Both the position numbers and the translations under genes were made by a program. Below are positions 45,018 to 53,341 of a stretch of 64,000 nt of DNA, piece by piece. This DNA is from CAVRCT01 sp963719645 (lineage in GTDB: Bacteria > Pseudomonadota > Gammaproteobacteria > DSM-16500): NCBI GenBank assembly GCA_963719645.1, contig CAVRCT010000005.1:248001-312000 (forward strand), in the 5' to 3' direction. The notes beneath the pieces were generated by a model. The model ran no database searches and had not been told where the DNA came from. It was given only the letters and a program-made list of their open reading frames with translations. The first letter of the stretch is position 1. Every line of letters begins with the position of its first letter.

Positions 45018-46527
45018 ATTTAATTCCTTGTGCTAAGGGCAATGCATCACTCCAGTTGATGGTATTGGTTTGTCTACGCATGTAGGCTTTCCATGAATCA
45101 GAGCCTGCTTCACGTCCACCACCGGTGTCTTTCTCGCCACCAAATGCGCCGCCAATTTCAGCCCCAGATGTGCCAATGTTGACATTCGCAATGCCGCAAT
45201 CACTGCCACGTGCTGACAAAAATGTCTCGGCGTGTTTTAAGTGATTGGTAAAAATGGCAGAGGATAATCCGTGTGCGGAATGATTTTGCAGCGCAATCGC
45301 TTCATCCAATGTTTTATATTTCATGACATATAAAATCGGTGCAAATGTTTCACGTTGCACGACCGGCCAATCATTTTTTGCTTCAACTAAGGTGGGTTCA
45401 ACAAAATAACCTGGCCGATTTAACACGTTGCCGCCAAATAAAATATTGCCACCGCTTTTTTGAATGTCTTGAATCGTCAATTTGTATTGATCGACGGCAG
45501 ATTGATCGATTAAAGGACCCATTAAATTTTTTTCATCAAGAGGATCGCCAATGGTAATTTTGGCATACGCTTTTGCTAAAGCAGTGACTAAAGTGTCATA
45601 AACAGTTTCATGTACAAACAGGCGTCGTGTTGTTGTGCAGCGTTGACCGGCGGTGCCGACCGCGCCAAATAATATCGCGGGAATCGCTAATTTTAAATCG
45701 GCTGTTTCATCAACAATAATGGCATTGTTGCCGCTTAATTCAAGTAATGAGCGTCCTAATCGACGTGCGACCATTTCATTGACTTGGCGTCCTACTTGAG
45801 TTGAACCGGTGAAAGAAATTAATGGTACGCGCGGATCATTGACGAAATGCTTAACGATCTCAGTTTCATTGGAGTTGAAAAGCGTTAGCACACCGCGCAA
45901 ATTATTTTTTTTCATGACGCTGTTACAAATGTGTTGCACGGCAATGGCGCAGAGCGGTGTTTTTGGAGAAGGTTTCCAAACAACGGTGTTGCCGCAAATG
46001 GCAGCGACAAATGCATTCCATGCCCAAACGGCTACCGGAAAATTAAAGGCAGAAATGACACCAACGACGCCGAGTGGTTGCCATTGTTCATACATGCGAT
46101 GCGCGGGTCTTTCTGAATGCATGGTGGAACCATAGAGCATGCGTGCTTGACCGACCGCTAAATCGGCCATATCAATCATCTCTTGCACTTCACCCAGGCC
46201 TTCTTGTTTTGATTTGCCCATTTCGAGTGAAACCAAATTGCCTAATAATTCTTTTTGCTGACGCAATGCATCGCCAATTTGCCGAATGATTTCACCGCGT
46301 TTGGGTGCAGGTACCATGCGCCATTCTGAAAATGCTTGTTGCGCGCGGGTAATCACTTGTTCGTAATCTGCTGCTGAACAATTGTAGACGCTGCCAATGA
46401 TGCTGCCGTCGGTTGGATTGTAAGATATCATTTCACCGGCGGTCGTGGTTGTCGACCATCCGTCAGCATCCGTGCAGGTGCCTTGATTTTTTTCGCTGAG
46501 ATGCAAGTCTTTTAATAGGTTTGCCAT
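45004..46527 (-). CDS. amaB: 2-aminoadipate semialdehyde dehydrogenase (ALDH7 family)
   Basis: 507 residues. ISAFNFPVAVWAWNAF near residue 160, KPSPKTPLCA near 185, ISFTGSTQVGRQVNE near 240, LLELSGNNAII near 267 and the nucleophile in GTAGQRCTTTRR near 300 are ALDH7 hallmarks, as are SGAEIGGAFGGEKDTGGGRE near 460 and the C-terminal LPLAQGIKF. ALDH7/AmaB oxidises 2-aminoadipate 6-semialdehyde to 2-aminoadipate in lysine breakdown. Eleven bases downstream of the saccharopine-dehydrogenase-like gene that would make its substrate. Confidence 0.93.
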   Translation of the reverse strand: MANLLKDLHLSEKNQGTCTDADGWSTTTTAGEMISYNPTDGSIIGSVYNCSAADYEQVITRAQQAFSEWRMVPAPKRGEIIRQIGDALRQQKELLGNLVSLEMGKSKQEGLGEVQEMIDMADLAVGQARMLYGSTMHSERPAHRMYEQWQPLGVVGVISAFNFPVAVWAWNAFVAAICGNTVVWKPSPKTPLCAIAVQHICNSVMKKNNLRGVLTLFNSNETEIVKHFVNDPRVPLISFTGSTQVGRQVNEMVARRLGRSLLELSGNNAIIVDETADLKLAIPAILFGAVGTAGQRCTTTRRLFVHETVYDTLVTALAKAYAKITIGDPLDEKNLMGPLIDQSAVDQYKLTIQDIQKSGGNILFGGNVLNRPGYFVEPTLVEAKNDWPVVQRETFAPILYVMKYKTLDEAIALQNHSAHGLSSAIFTNHLKHAETFLSARGSDCGIANVNIGTSGAEIGGAFGGEKDTGGGREAGSDSWKAYMRRQTNTINWSDALPLAQGIKFEIA

Positions 46528-46538
46528 AAATGTCCTTG

Positions 46539-47627
46539 TTATGCGTAATATTCGCCAAAACGATTCTTGGTTAAATCCTCTAGCGAAAATTGTTCTTGTT
46601 TCACGAAGCCTTTAAATTTGTTCGGTTGTGACATCACTAAATCAATGACAGCACAGAGAGACGATGCCGTGGTTAATTGAATTGCTGACCAACGGTTGCC
46701 GTGAATGGTTTTGGGATAGAATTTTTTCACGTAATTTTCTTCGCTGAATACACCGTCTTGGGTGCCAGTGACAGAGACATACACGAGAACAACGTCTTGG
46801 TTTGTTTTCGGAATCGTTCGTTCTAAAATTCGTTTTAACGTATCGCGGTCATAATTTAATTGTAAATCATTCATGAGAAAACGAATTTTAGCGCAATGAC
46901 CGGGATAGCGAACGGTTTTGTAACTGATTGAGCGCACGCGATTTTTATAGGATTCGGCTAAGCTGCCAATGCCGCCGGAGGTGTTGAATGCTTCATAGGT
47001 TAAGCCATCAATTTTAATTTCTTCCAAATCATCAAGAGGCAATAATGTCACGTCTTCGCCGTTTTCAATGCCGTTACATAAATTTCCGTACTCATTAATT
47101 AAGCCATCAGTTGACCAAGTCAGTGAATATTGCAAAGCGTTGCTGATGTTGGTGGGCAATGCACCGACGCGCATTTTGACGGCGTCTAGCGTGGGAAAAT
47201 GTTCCATTAAGTTATTGGCGACAATGCTGATGAAACCTGGGGCTAACCCACATTGTGGGACAAATGCACTGGTAATGGATTTGGATAATTCCTTGATGGT
47301 GCTGGCGGTGTGCGTGTCTTCGGTCAAATCAAAATAATTTATGTTAAACTCTTTGGCGACGGTTGCGACGTTGATGTTGCAATAAAAAGGTAAGCTAGAG
47401 ACGATGCTTTCAACCGGTGATTTACGCAAAAATTCGGTGAGTTTATCAGGATCTTTTGCATCGAGCTGGACTAATTCAAGATTAGGAACTTTATGAAAAA
47501 GTTTTTTTAAAATAGCAGTATCCACTTGTATGTCAGCAAGATAAACTTTATAGCTGTTGGAGCTTGCTAACAGCGTTCCAATCAGAGATCCAATTTTGCC
47601 TGCGCCGAGGACAAGTATGCTTTGCAT
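46539..47627 (-). CDS. Saccharopine dehydrogenase / lysine 6-dehydrogenase family oxidoreductase
   Basis: 362 residues. N-terminal Rossmann motif LVLGAGKIGSLIGTLL, then VPQCGLAPGFISIVANNL near 122 and FNTSGGIGSLAESY near 213, typical of the saccharopine dehydrogenase C-terminal fold. The length and these motifs recall Geobacillus lysine 6-dehydrogenase, which deaminates lysine directly to 2-aminoadipate semialdehyde, as well as saccharopine dehydrogenase. No lysine-ketoglutarate reductase is nearby, so a direct lysine dehydrogenase would make the operon self-sufficient for the first step. First gene of the leftward operon. Confidence 0.85.
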   Translation of the reverse strand: MQSILVLGAGKIGSLIGTLLASSNSYKVYLADIQVDTAILKKLFHKVPNLELVQLDAKDPDKLTEFLRKSPVESIVSSLPFYCNINVATVAKEFNINYFDLTEDTHTASTIKELSKSITSAFVPQCGLAPGFISIVANNLMEHFPTLDAVKMRVGALPTNISNALQYSLTWSTDGLINEYGNLCNGIENGEDVTLLPLDDLEEIKIDGLTYEAFNTSGGIGSLAESYKNRVRSISYKTVRYPGHCAKIRFLMNDLQLNYDRDTLKRILERTIPKTNQDVVLVYVSVTGTQDGVFSEENYVKKFYPKTIHGNRWSAIQLTTASSLCAVIDLVMSQPNKFKGFVKQEQFSLEDLTKNRFGEYYA

Positions 47628-47697
47628 AATTATTTTCCTTTTTAATTATGGGGGAGACGCGACAGGATAACATAAATTTGTAGGGAAGGAAGCGTTG

Positions 47698-48621
47698 ATG
47701 AGCACGAAAAATCGAGTCATTGAATTAGCTAATTATCGGGATAAGTTTGCCAAAAAAGCGGCGCATTTATTTGCGAAATTAATGATGACTCAGCGGTTGT
47801 CTGCCGAGAAAACATCCTTCACTCTGTTAGTGATTGCGGCGGGAAGTTTTCCGAGTTATTTGCCGTTGGTGCGGCAACTCATTGCAACGCAACCTCACCT
47901 TCAATCGATTCATTTTACTTTACTGGAACCGGTTGCGTCATTGACGGATATTTTTTTAAAACACTTTGCAGAGTTACCGAGAGATTTGACAATTGCGGTT
48001 GAGTTTACAGCGATTGATCAAGATTTAGAAACGTATTTAGCAAGTGGAATAAATTCACGATTTGATATGGTTTATTTCGAACATCCTGAAACCATGACGT
48101 TACCCATTGTATTGGCGAAGGCAGGCATAAAATCTTTTCAACGTGTTCCTTCGTTCCGTAAATCATTGCCACGATTATCGACCGTGTTAGCACCGAATGC
48201 TCTCCTGCTGGCTTGTTGTATGTCGCATCATGAATTGCACCAGTTAAAGAATTTATTAAATTTCGGATTACCGGTTAAATTGCAAGTTACGAAATCGTTT
48301 CACCCGCTGCATTATTTTTTTGGCGGGCCATTTTGTGCAGGGTTGCAGGGAGAAATAGGAAATACATGTTTCAGTAAAGACTTGCAAACACAGCGCATGG
48401 ATTCAATCGCACAAAGCGATTCTCTTTTATTTATTTTTCTCATATTTTCACTCGCGATTTTCTTTTGGCAATTTATGCAGCCAGAGCAAGTTGCGCAACG
48501 CACGATTGCTGTCTTATTAATCGGCGCACAACTGTTATGGCATAGACCGGGATGGCGAGGATTTTTGACTAAAATGGGTTTGCTGATTTTATTAGGTGGC
48601 TTGGCGGTATTAAAAATTTAG
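47698..48621 (+). CDS. Orphan protein with Rossmann-like N-terminus and C-terminal membrane helices
   Basis: 307 residues. FTLLVIAAGSFPSYLPLVRQL near residue 40 (split: LLVIAAGSFPSYL), FTLLEP near 75 and FDMVYFEHPET near 125 give a strand-helix pattern similar to SAM-dependent methyltransferases, but without a clear GxGxG. Residues 245-265 and 270-305 contain two or three hydrophobic helices. Divergent from the lysine operon, with AAGGA seven bases before the ATG at 47698. Family unknown. Confidence 0.65.
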   Translation: MSTKNRVIELANYRDKFAKKAAHLFAKLMMTQRLSAEKTSFTLLVIAAGSFPSYLPLVRQLIATQPHLQSIHFTLLEPVASLTDIFLKHFAELPRDLTIAVEFTAIDQDLETYLASGINSRFDMVYFEHPETMTLPIVLAKAGIKSFQRVPSFRKSLPRLSTVLAPNALLLACCMSHHELHQLKNLLNFGLPVKLQVTKSFHPLHYFFGGPFCAGLQGEIGNTCFSKDLQTQRMDSIAQSDSLLFIFLIFSLAIFFWQFMQPEQVAQRTIAVLLIGAQLLWHRPGWRGFLTKMGLLILLGGLAVLKI

Positions 48622-48633
48622 GATCATAATGCC

Positions 48634-48921
48634 ATGTCAAAAAGTTATTATGTTTACATTCTCGCAAGTAAAAAATATGGAACCTTATACACCGGAGTTA
48701 CCTCAAATTTAATTAAAAGAATCTATGAGCACAAGGAAAGTCTAATAGATAGTTTTACAAAAAAATATAAAGTTAATCAGCTTGTTTATTACGAAATTCA
48801 TGGAAATATTATAGAAGCCATTTCGAGAGAGAAACAAATAAAAAAATGGAAAAGAGATTGGAAAACGAATTTAATTGAAGAAACCAATCCAGATTGGCTT
48901 GATCTTTATTCCACGCTGTAA
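48634..48921 (+). CDS. GIY-YIG nuclease domain protein (UPF0213-like)
   Basis: 95 residues. YYVYILASKKYGTLYTGVT near residue 5 is the GIY-YIG motif, LIKRIYEHKE carries the arginine and histidine, and EAISREKQIKKWKR near 62 the catalytic glutamate. Single-domain members have uncertain function, thought to be nucleases acting on DNA. Its start codon lies inside GGATCATAATGCCATG, and nearly the same 16 bases, matching the end of the family B element, follow its stop. That links it physically to the repeat. Confidence 0.88.
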   Translation: MSKSYYVYILASKKYGTLYTGVTSNLIKRIYEHKESLIDSFTKKYKVNQLVYYEIHGNIIEAISREKQIKKWKRDWKTNLIEETNPDWLDLYSTL

Positions 48922-48922
48922 A

Positions 48923-49048
48923 GGATCACAATGCCATCAACTTAAGAACGGCCATCACTGCAAAGGATCCTAATGTTTTCAACTTAAGAACTGTCATCAC
49001 TATAAAGGATCCTAATGTCATCAGCTTAAGAACTGTCATCCCGGAATT
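48923..49048. repeat. Three tandem 42-base units derived from the end of element B
   Basis: Units begin GGATC at 48923, 48965 and 49007 and each contains (C/T)AATG...CTTAAGAAC.G.CATC, the terminal sequence of family B. The third unit is the real left end of B4. They look like repeated partial copies of a B terminus next to the GIY-YIG gene. Confidence 0.75.
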
Positions 49049-49252
49049 TACTGGCGCTTAATGAGCGCCTTTTGCGAATTTAGCGCCAGTTAATGTCCGG
49101 GATCTATTTTGCTTAAAGCACCTGAGTTAAAAAGCAAGAGAAGGGGTAAATTGAAGATGGATCCCGGACATTAAGTATCTCTAAACGAGCAAAAGGCGCT
49201 CGTTAAGAGATACTAAATTCCGGGATGACAGTTCTTAAGCGAGATGCCATTG
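49013..49252. repeat. MITE-like palindromic element family B, copy 4
   Basis: 240 bases, same design as B1-B3. The right-hand sub-hairpin reads AGTATCTC...GAGATACT where the other copies read AGTAGCTC...GAGCTACT, a compensatory double change. No 11-base target duplication is visible, probably because the left flank has been remodelled by tandem units. Confidence 0.85.
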
Positions 49253-49300
49253 GGAGTAATACCGCGTGTTTAGCTAGTTTACAGACTAAATATTTCATAA

Positions 49301-49762
49301 CTACCCAACCCGATACGCCCCACTCGCATTCGCAATCAACACACTTTCATGATTATGCAATTCCATCCGCGCAAACGTAATTTTCGAGCCGCTATGCAAT
49401 ATCCACGCTTTCGCCGTAAAGTGTTCGCCTTTGCCAGGTTTCAAGTAATCCACATGCAAACTAATGGTACTCGCCTTCGCCAACAGCGCGGTGATTTCAG
49501 CCAAATTTTTGTGACTATTTTTTTGAATCGCGTTAACCATCGCTGCCGTGCCGCCTGTCATATCTAACACCGCAGAAATTACACCGCCATGCAAAATACC
49601 TTGCAGGTAGTTGCCGATTAAATCGTGGTGCATTTGAAAACTCATATCGATGTGATCGCTTTCAATCGCAGCGAGTTTTAATCCCAAGATGCGATTGAAA
49701 GGAATGTTGTTGATGGTATCGGCAAATTGCTGAATGAAATCTGCTTTAGACAATTCAGACAT
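49301..49762 (-). CDS. Hotdog-fold acyl-CoA thioesterase (YigI-like)
   Basis: 153 residues. IPFNRILGLKL near residue 19, ILHGGVISAVLDMTGG near 55 (the hotdog helix with the catalytic region), TISLHVDYLKPGKGEHFTA near 97 and a C-terminal IANASGAYRVG closely follow E. coli YigI, a medium/long-chain acyl-CoA thioesterase. Its ATG directly follows the stop of the upstream orphan gene (TAAATG), so the two are translationally coupled. Confidence 0.88.
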   Translation of the reverse strand: MSELSKADFIQQFADTINNIPFNRILGLKLAAIESDHIDMSFQMHHDLIGNYLQGILHGGVISAVLDMTGGTAAMVNAIQKNSHKNLAEITALLAKASTISLHVDYLKPGKGEHFTAKAWILHSGSKITFARMELHNHESVLIANASGAYRVG

Positions 49763-50455
49763 TTATTTTATTTCAAACGTAGGTGTGCTTGTTAAGGAAT
49801 TTAATCGTTTCTCATCTACGAAATCAAGGATGCCAGGAATTTTATCAGAGAAGTCATTTCGTAAATGCTCTGCCGTCGCATACCAACCCATTTTTTCAAC
49901 ATTCGATTCCTGGATAGAGGTTTGCCCGCGACCTTTTGTGGCTGCTGCCCCTGTTGTTTCGATGACATTTGCGTTTGCATCCACAATGGCAACTAATTTT
50001 GATTTGGGTTGCGGTGCGCCTGGTTTAGGTGCCTCAAGTGTGAGTGCTTTTTCTAAATCATCGATGACTTTCTGAGCGACATCGTCGGTCAATTTTAATC
50101 CTGTTAACTTTTCAACAGAGTCCAGTTCTTTCTGTTGTTTCTCAGTTAAGAGATTTTTTTCTACAAAGGGTAAGCTATAGTCAAATTTTTTGAATGGAAG
50201 GTTATTTTTTGCCGCATAATTTTCTGCGTGAGTTCTTGTTAAAGCAGTTAGTAACCCCATGACAACTTCGGGTTTTTTGATATTATCGACATTAATATCG
50301 GCATTTGAATCTAATAAATTTTTAGCGGTATCTTTAACTAATTGTTTTTGTTCTTCGGGAGACATATGGTTGGCAATTCCGCTGTCTTTCAGCACTTTTT
50401 CAAGGACTAGCATCAGCTCTTCTTCACCCAATTGATAAGATTTTTGTTTTGGCAT
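49763..50455 (-). CDS. Orphan cytoplasmic protein
   Basis: 230 residues from the ATG at 50455, supported by GGAGAG six bases upstream; the frame to 50482 adds nine residues without a site. Mostly helical, charged, with a proline-rich linker APKPGAPQPKSK near 145 and a small basic/glycine patch TKGRGQTS. No family recognised. Coupled to the thioesterase downstream and divergent from priA. Confidence 0.6.
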   Translation of the reverse strand: MPKQKSYQLGEEELMLVLEKVLKDSGIANHMSPEEQKQLVKDTAKNLLDSNADINVDNIKKPEVVMGLLTALTRTHAENYAAKNNLPFKKFDYSLPFVEKNLLTEKQQKELDSVEKLTGLKLTDDVAQKVIDDLEKALTLEAPKPGAPQPKSKLVAIVDANANVIETTGAAATKGRGQTSIQESNVEKMGWYATAEHLRNDFSDKIPGILDFVDEKRLNSLTSTPTFEIK

Positions 50456-50539
50456 ACGACTCTCCGCTAAAAAAGATAACATTCTCTAAAATTATAACAT
50501 ATTATTGTCTTTTTGAAGGTCTTCCCGCGAGTTAAACCC

Positions 50540-52531
50540 ATGACAGTGCTAAATATTGCCGTTCCCACGCCTCTCCGTCGTTATTTTGATTATTTACCGA
50601 TGGTTGGGATGGATTTATCGCAAATTAAGCCAGGCATGCGAGTTAAAATTCCCTTTCAACAAAGAGAATTAGTGGGTTTAATCATGGGGATATCTGATCA
50701 GACAGATATTGCATACGATAAATTAAAACCTATTCGTGAGCTCATTGATAAAGAGCCTATTATTCCGACGGATATTTTGCAATTGGGTCTATGGGCGGCA
50801 GATTACTATCATCATCCCGTCGGCGATGTTTTGCTAAGCATCTTGCCAGCTTGGCTACGTCAGGGTAAATCAATTGAGCTAAAGCGCGCAAAAAAACTCA
50901 TCACAACAGATGATGTAGTGGCACCCTTACCACTCAATGATGCGCAATTAACGGCTGTTTCGGCAGTGCTTGCTGCAAAAAATCATTTCCAAGTTTTTCT
51001 CTTAAACGGCATCACCGGCAGCGGCAAAACCGAAGTGTATTTGCAAATTATTGCGACATTACTAGAAGAACAAAAACAAATTTTGGTGTTAGTTCCCGAA
51101 ATTGGCTTAACACCGCAAACGGTGCAACGATTTCGTCAGCGCTTTGCAGTACCTGTAGTTGCTTTGCATTCGGGGATGACAGAGAAGCAACGCTTTCAAG
51201 CATGGCTGCAAGCCAAGTCAGGTGACATTAAAATTATTATTGGCACACGCTCAGCGGTGTTTACACCGTTTGCTAATTTAGGTTTGATTATTATTGATGA
51301 AGAGCACGATCTTTCGTTGAAGCAGCAAGAAGGTTTTCGTTATCACGCACGCGATGTTGCCATCATGCGCGCGCACATGAATCAATTACCCATTTTGTTA
51401 GGTTCTGCAACACCGGCGCTGGAGTCGTTGCATAATGTCACCACGGGTCGATATCAACCGTTATTTTTGCGTGAGAGAGCGGGCAATGCTGTTTTACCGG
51501 AATTCACTATTTTAGATGTGCGTAACTTACCGCTTGAGGATGGTCTGTCGGTGCCGTTGGTGAATGAAATCAAGCAACATTTGCAAAACAACGATCAAGT
51601 CATGCTATTTTTAAATCGACGTGGATTTGCGCCAGTGTTAGTGTGTTCCGCTTGTGGTTGGATGGCGAAATGCAAACGCTGTGATGCACGCATGACTTAC
51701 CATTACAAAGCAGCGCGCTTGCATTGTCATCATTGCGATGCGCAGAAAAATGTAACAACGCGTTGCGAAAGTTGCGGCGCAAATCATTTGCAAGCCGTTG
51801 GTCAAGGCACAGAACGATTAGAAGCGGCGTTAACGAAATATTTTCCCACCCATTCGATCGCCCGAATTGATCGCGATAGCACTCGCAAAAAAGGATCGCT
51901 CGAAGAAACGTTAGCAAAAATTCAAAGTGGCGAGCATCACATTTTAATTGGCACCCAAATGTTAGCGAAAGGACATCATTTTCCGAATGTGACATTGGTT
52001 GCAGTGATTGATGCGGACGGCGGATTTTTTAGTGCAGATTTTCGTGCGCTAGAGCGCATGGGACAATTGTTGTTGCAAGTTTCAGGACGCGCGGGACGCG
52101 ATGAAAAGCGCGGCAAAGTGATTATTCAAACTTTCCAACCGAACCATCCGTTATTGCATCAATTGCTGCAAGAAAACTACGATCAATTTGCTGCGTCTTT
52201 ATTAAAAGAGCGAGCGGAAACCGAATTGCCGCCTTATACGTATTTTGCTTTATTTCGCGCGGAAGCGCATCAAGCGGACGTGGCGATGGATTTTCTGGCG
52301 CAAGTGAAGCAGAGTATTCACGTCAAAGACCCCGGCTGTTATGTCATCGGCCCCGTATCAGCCCCGATGCCGCGCAGAGCCGGGCGTCACCGAGTGCAAT
52401 TATTATTACAAGCCAAACAGCGTCCTTTATTGCAAAAAATGCTGACAGAATTGCTCCCCCGAATCGAGGCGATCCCGACCAAAAATCGAGTCCGTTGGTC
52501 ATTGGACGTCGACCCATTAGAAATGTTTTGA
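50540..52531 (+). CDS. priA: Primosomal protein N', replication restart helicase
   Basis: 663 residues. N-terminal DNA-binding domain begins LNIAVPTPLRRYFDYLP; helicase Walker A LNGITGSGKTEVYLQ near residue 160; DEEH Walker B in IIIDEEHDLSLKQQ; zinc-binding cysteines CSACGWMAKCKRCDARM near 373 and CHHCDA...CESCGA beyond; QMLAKGHHFPNVTLV near 475. It recognises abandoned forks and reloads DnaB. ATG at 50540 gives the family start; the TTG at 50513 is less likely. Its stop overlaps the -35 box of tRNA-Leu. Confidence 0.95.
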   Translation: MTVLNIAVPTPLRRYFDYLPMVGMDLSQIKPGMRVKIPFQQRELVGLIMGISDQTDIAYDKLKPIRELIDKEPIIPTDILQLGLWAADYYHHPVGDVLLSILPAWLRQGKSIELKRAKKLITTDDVVAPLPLNDAQLTAVSAVLAAKNHFQVFLLNGITGSGKTEVYLQIIATLLEEQKQILVLVPEIGLTPQTVQRFRQRFAVPVVALHSGMTEKQRFQAWLQAKSGDIKIIIGTRSAVFTPFANLGLIIIDEEHDLSLKQQEGFRYHARDVAIMRAHMNQLPILLGSATPALESLHNVTTGRYQPLFLRERAGNAVLPEFTILDVRNLPLEDGLSVPLVNEIKQHLQNNDQVMLFLNRRGFAPVLVCSACGWMAKCKRCDARMTYHYKAARLHCHHCDAQKNVTTRCESCGANHLQAVGQGTERLEAALTKYFPTHSIARIDRDSTRKKGSLEETLAKIQSGEHHILIGTQMLAKGHHFPNVTLVAVIDADGGFFSADFRALERMGQLLLQVSGRAGRDEKRGKVIIQTFQPNHPLLHQLLQENYDQFAASLLKERAETELPPYTYFALFRAEAHQADVAMDFLAQVKQSIHVKDPGCYVIGPVSAPMPRRAGRHRVQLLLQAKQRPLLQKMLTELLPRIEAIPTKNRVRWSLDVDPLEMF

Positions 52532-52555
52532 CGTCCATTTTCATTTTGCTATACT
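52528..52555 (+). promoter_or_regulatory. Promoter of tRNA-Leu
   Basis: -35 TTGACG (52528-52533) and -10 TATACT (52550-52555), 16 bases apart, with the tRNA 19 bases after the -10. The -35 box overlaps the priA stop codon. Confidence 0.7.
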
Positions 52556-52574
52556 CGCTCTTCCAAAAAAGGTT

Positions 52575-52661
52575 GCCGGGATGGCGGAACTGGTAGACGC
52601 GCCGGATTCAAAATCCGGTGGTGGTGACACCGTGTCGGTTCGACTCCGACTCTCGGTACCA
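52575..52661 (+). tRNA. tRNA-Leu (anticodon CAA)
   Basis: 87 bases with the long variable arm of class II tRNAs. Acceptor GCCGGGA pairs with TCTCGGT, the anticodon arm is CCGGA-TTCAAAA-TCCGG (anticodon CAA, codon UUG), the T-arm has GGTTCGACTCC, and the 3' CCA is encoded. Confidence 0.96.
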
Positions 52662-52749
52662 ATCTTTTTCAAGTTTCTCTGTAAGTGAGTGATCATTCCA
52701 CAACATTTCATATTTAACTCAACACGTTAAACCGTTACTATTACCCCAC

Positions 52750-52823
52750 GTCCCGGTGGCACAGATGGATAGCGCAGCCCCCTCCTAAGGGGCAGGTCGG
52801 AGGTTCGAATCCTCTCCGGGACG
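52750..52823 (+). tRNA. tRNA-Arg (anticodon CCT)
   Basis: 74 bases. Acceptor GTCCCGG pairs with CCGGGAC, discriminator G, anticodon arm GCCCC-CTCCTAA-GGGGC (anticodon CCT, codon AGG), T-arm GGTTCGAATCC. CCA is not encoded. It borders the accessory region that follows; tRNA-Arg genes are common integration sites. Confidence 0.95.
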
Positions 52824-52972
52824 CTTGGAGAAATAAGTAAATTTATGATTTTCTTTAGTTGTTAAGAATATTGTTTAGTTAGTAGGGCGCCTATCTGTGT
52901 GTTTGGAAAGTTATTTTTAGAGTTAAAGAATTTCGGTTTTTTGAAGTTATTAAGTTTAGCAATGCTTCTCGG

Positions 52973-53137
52973 CTAATGTATCAATTTTTTTGTTAACATC
53001 GTTTTGTAAGTCAATTTCTCCGCTTGATAAAGTTCGCAATTAGTTTTTGCAAGAACTGCTTTGTTATCTAGCATGATAGATATATCTCGAAGATCTTTTG
53101 CTATTGATTTATATGAGCTCATATTTGAGTACATCAT
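52973..53137 (-). CDS. Possible small protein or gene remnant
   Basis: 54 codons from an ATG at 53137 to a TAG at 52973, encoding MMYSNMSSYKSIAKDLRDIS and ending TKKLIH. The frame stays open about 17 codons further upstream with no start codon, which suggests the 3' end of a lost gene rather than a new one. No ribosome site is evident. It lies in the 500-base gap after tRNA-Arg, which otherwise shows only AT-rich sequence up to the small-RNA candidate. Confidence 0.3.
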   Translation of the reverse strand: MMYSNMSSYKSIAKDLRDISIMLDNKAVLAKTNCELYQAEKLTYKTMLTKKLIH

Positions 53138-53245
53138 CAGAGTTTTTTGTGTTTCTAGAATTAATATATTGCAAACGAGGATTGCTTCAGATGCTATGAT
53201 GCATGTTTTTTAGTATTCTCCATTTAATCAATAGGTTGAATTGAG

Positions 53246-53273
53246 TTGAGATTTTTGTATGAAACGTTATAAT
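53246..53273 (+). promoter_or_regulatory. Promoter of small-RNA candidate
   Basis: -35 TTGAGA (53246-53251), 16-base spacer, perfect -10 TATAAT (53268-53273). No coding gene follows on this strand; a terminator follows about 60 bases later. Confidence 0.55.
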
Positions 53274-53279
53274 AATAGT

Positions 53280-53341
53280 AACTCATCTACCATGCGTAGA
53301 AGGAGCATCCGAAGGCGCCCTGGGCGCCTTCAGTCTTTTTT
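53280..53341 (+). ncRNA. Candidate small RNA
   Basis: Inferred from a good promoter at 53246-53273 and a strong hairpin plus T-run ending at 53341, giving an RNA of about 60 bases. It includes GTAGAAGGAGCATCC, whose AAGGAG could pair with anti-ribosome-site targets or act as a tiny leader. It ends antisense to the last codons of the gene at 53330. No known family recognised. Confidence 0.4.
53311..53341 (+). terminator. Strong intrinsic terminator
   Basis: GAAGGCGCC (53311-53319) pairs with GGCGCCTTC (53323-53331) around CTG, followed by AGTCTTTTTT. On the other strand the same stem directly follows the stop codon of the gene at 53330 with an A-run before it, so it may work for both strands. 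Confidence 0.8.

Noticed and set aside
48923..49048. Three 42-base tandem units as a regulatory iteron set
   Set aside because: They are partial copies of the element B terminus rather than binding sites for a replication protein.
52803..52823. Attachment-site duplicate of the tRNA-Arg 3' end
   Set aside because: I looked for a second copy of this segment downstream in the window and saw none; no integrase is present either.
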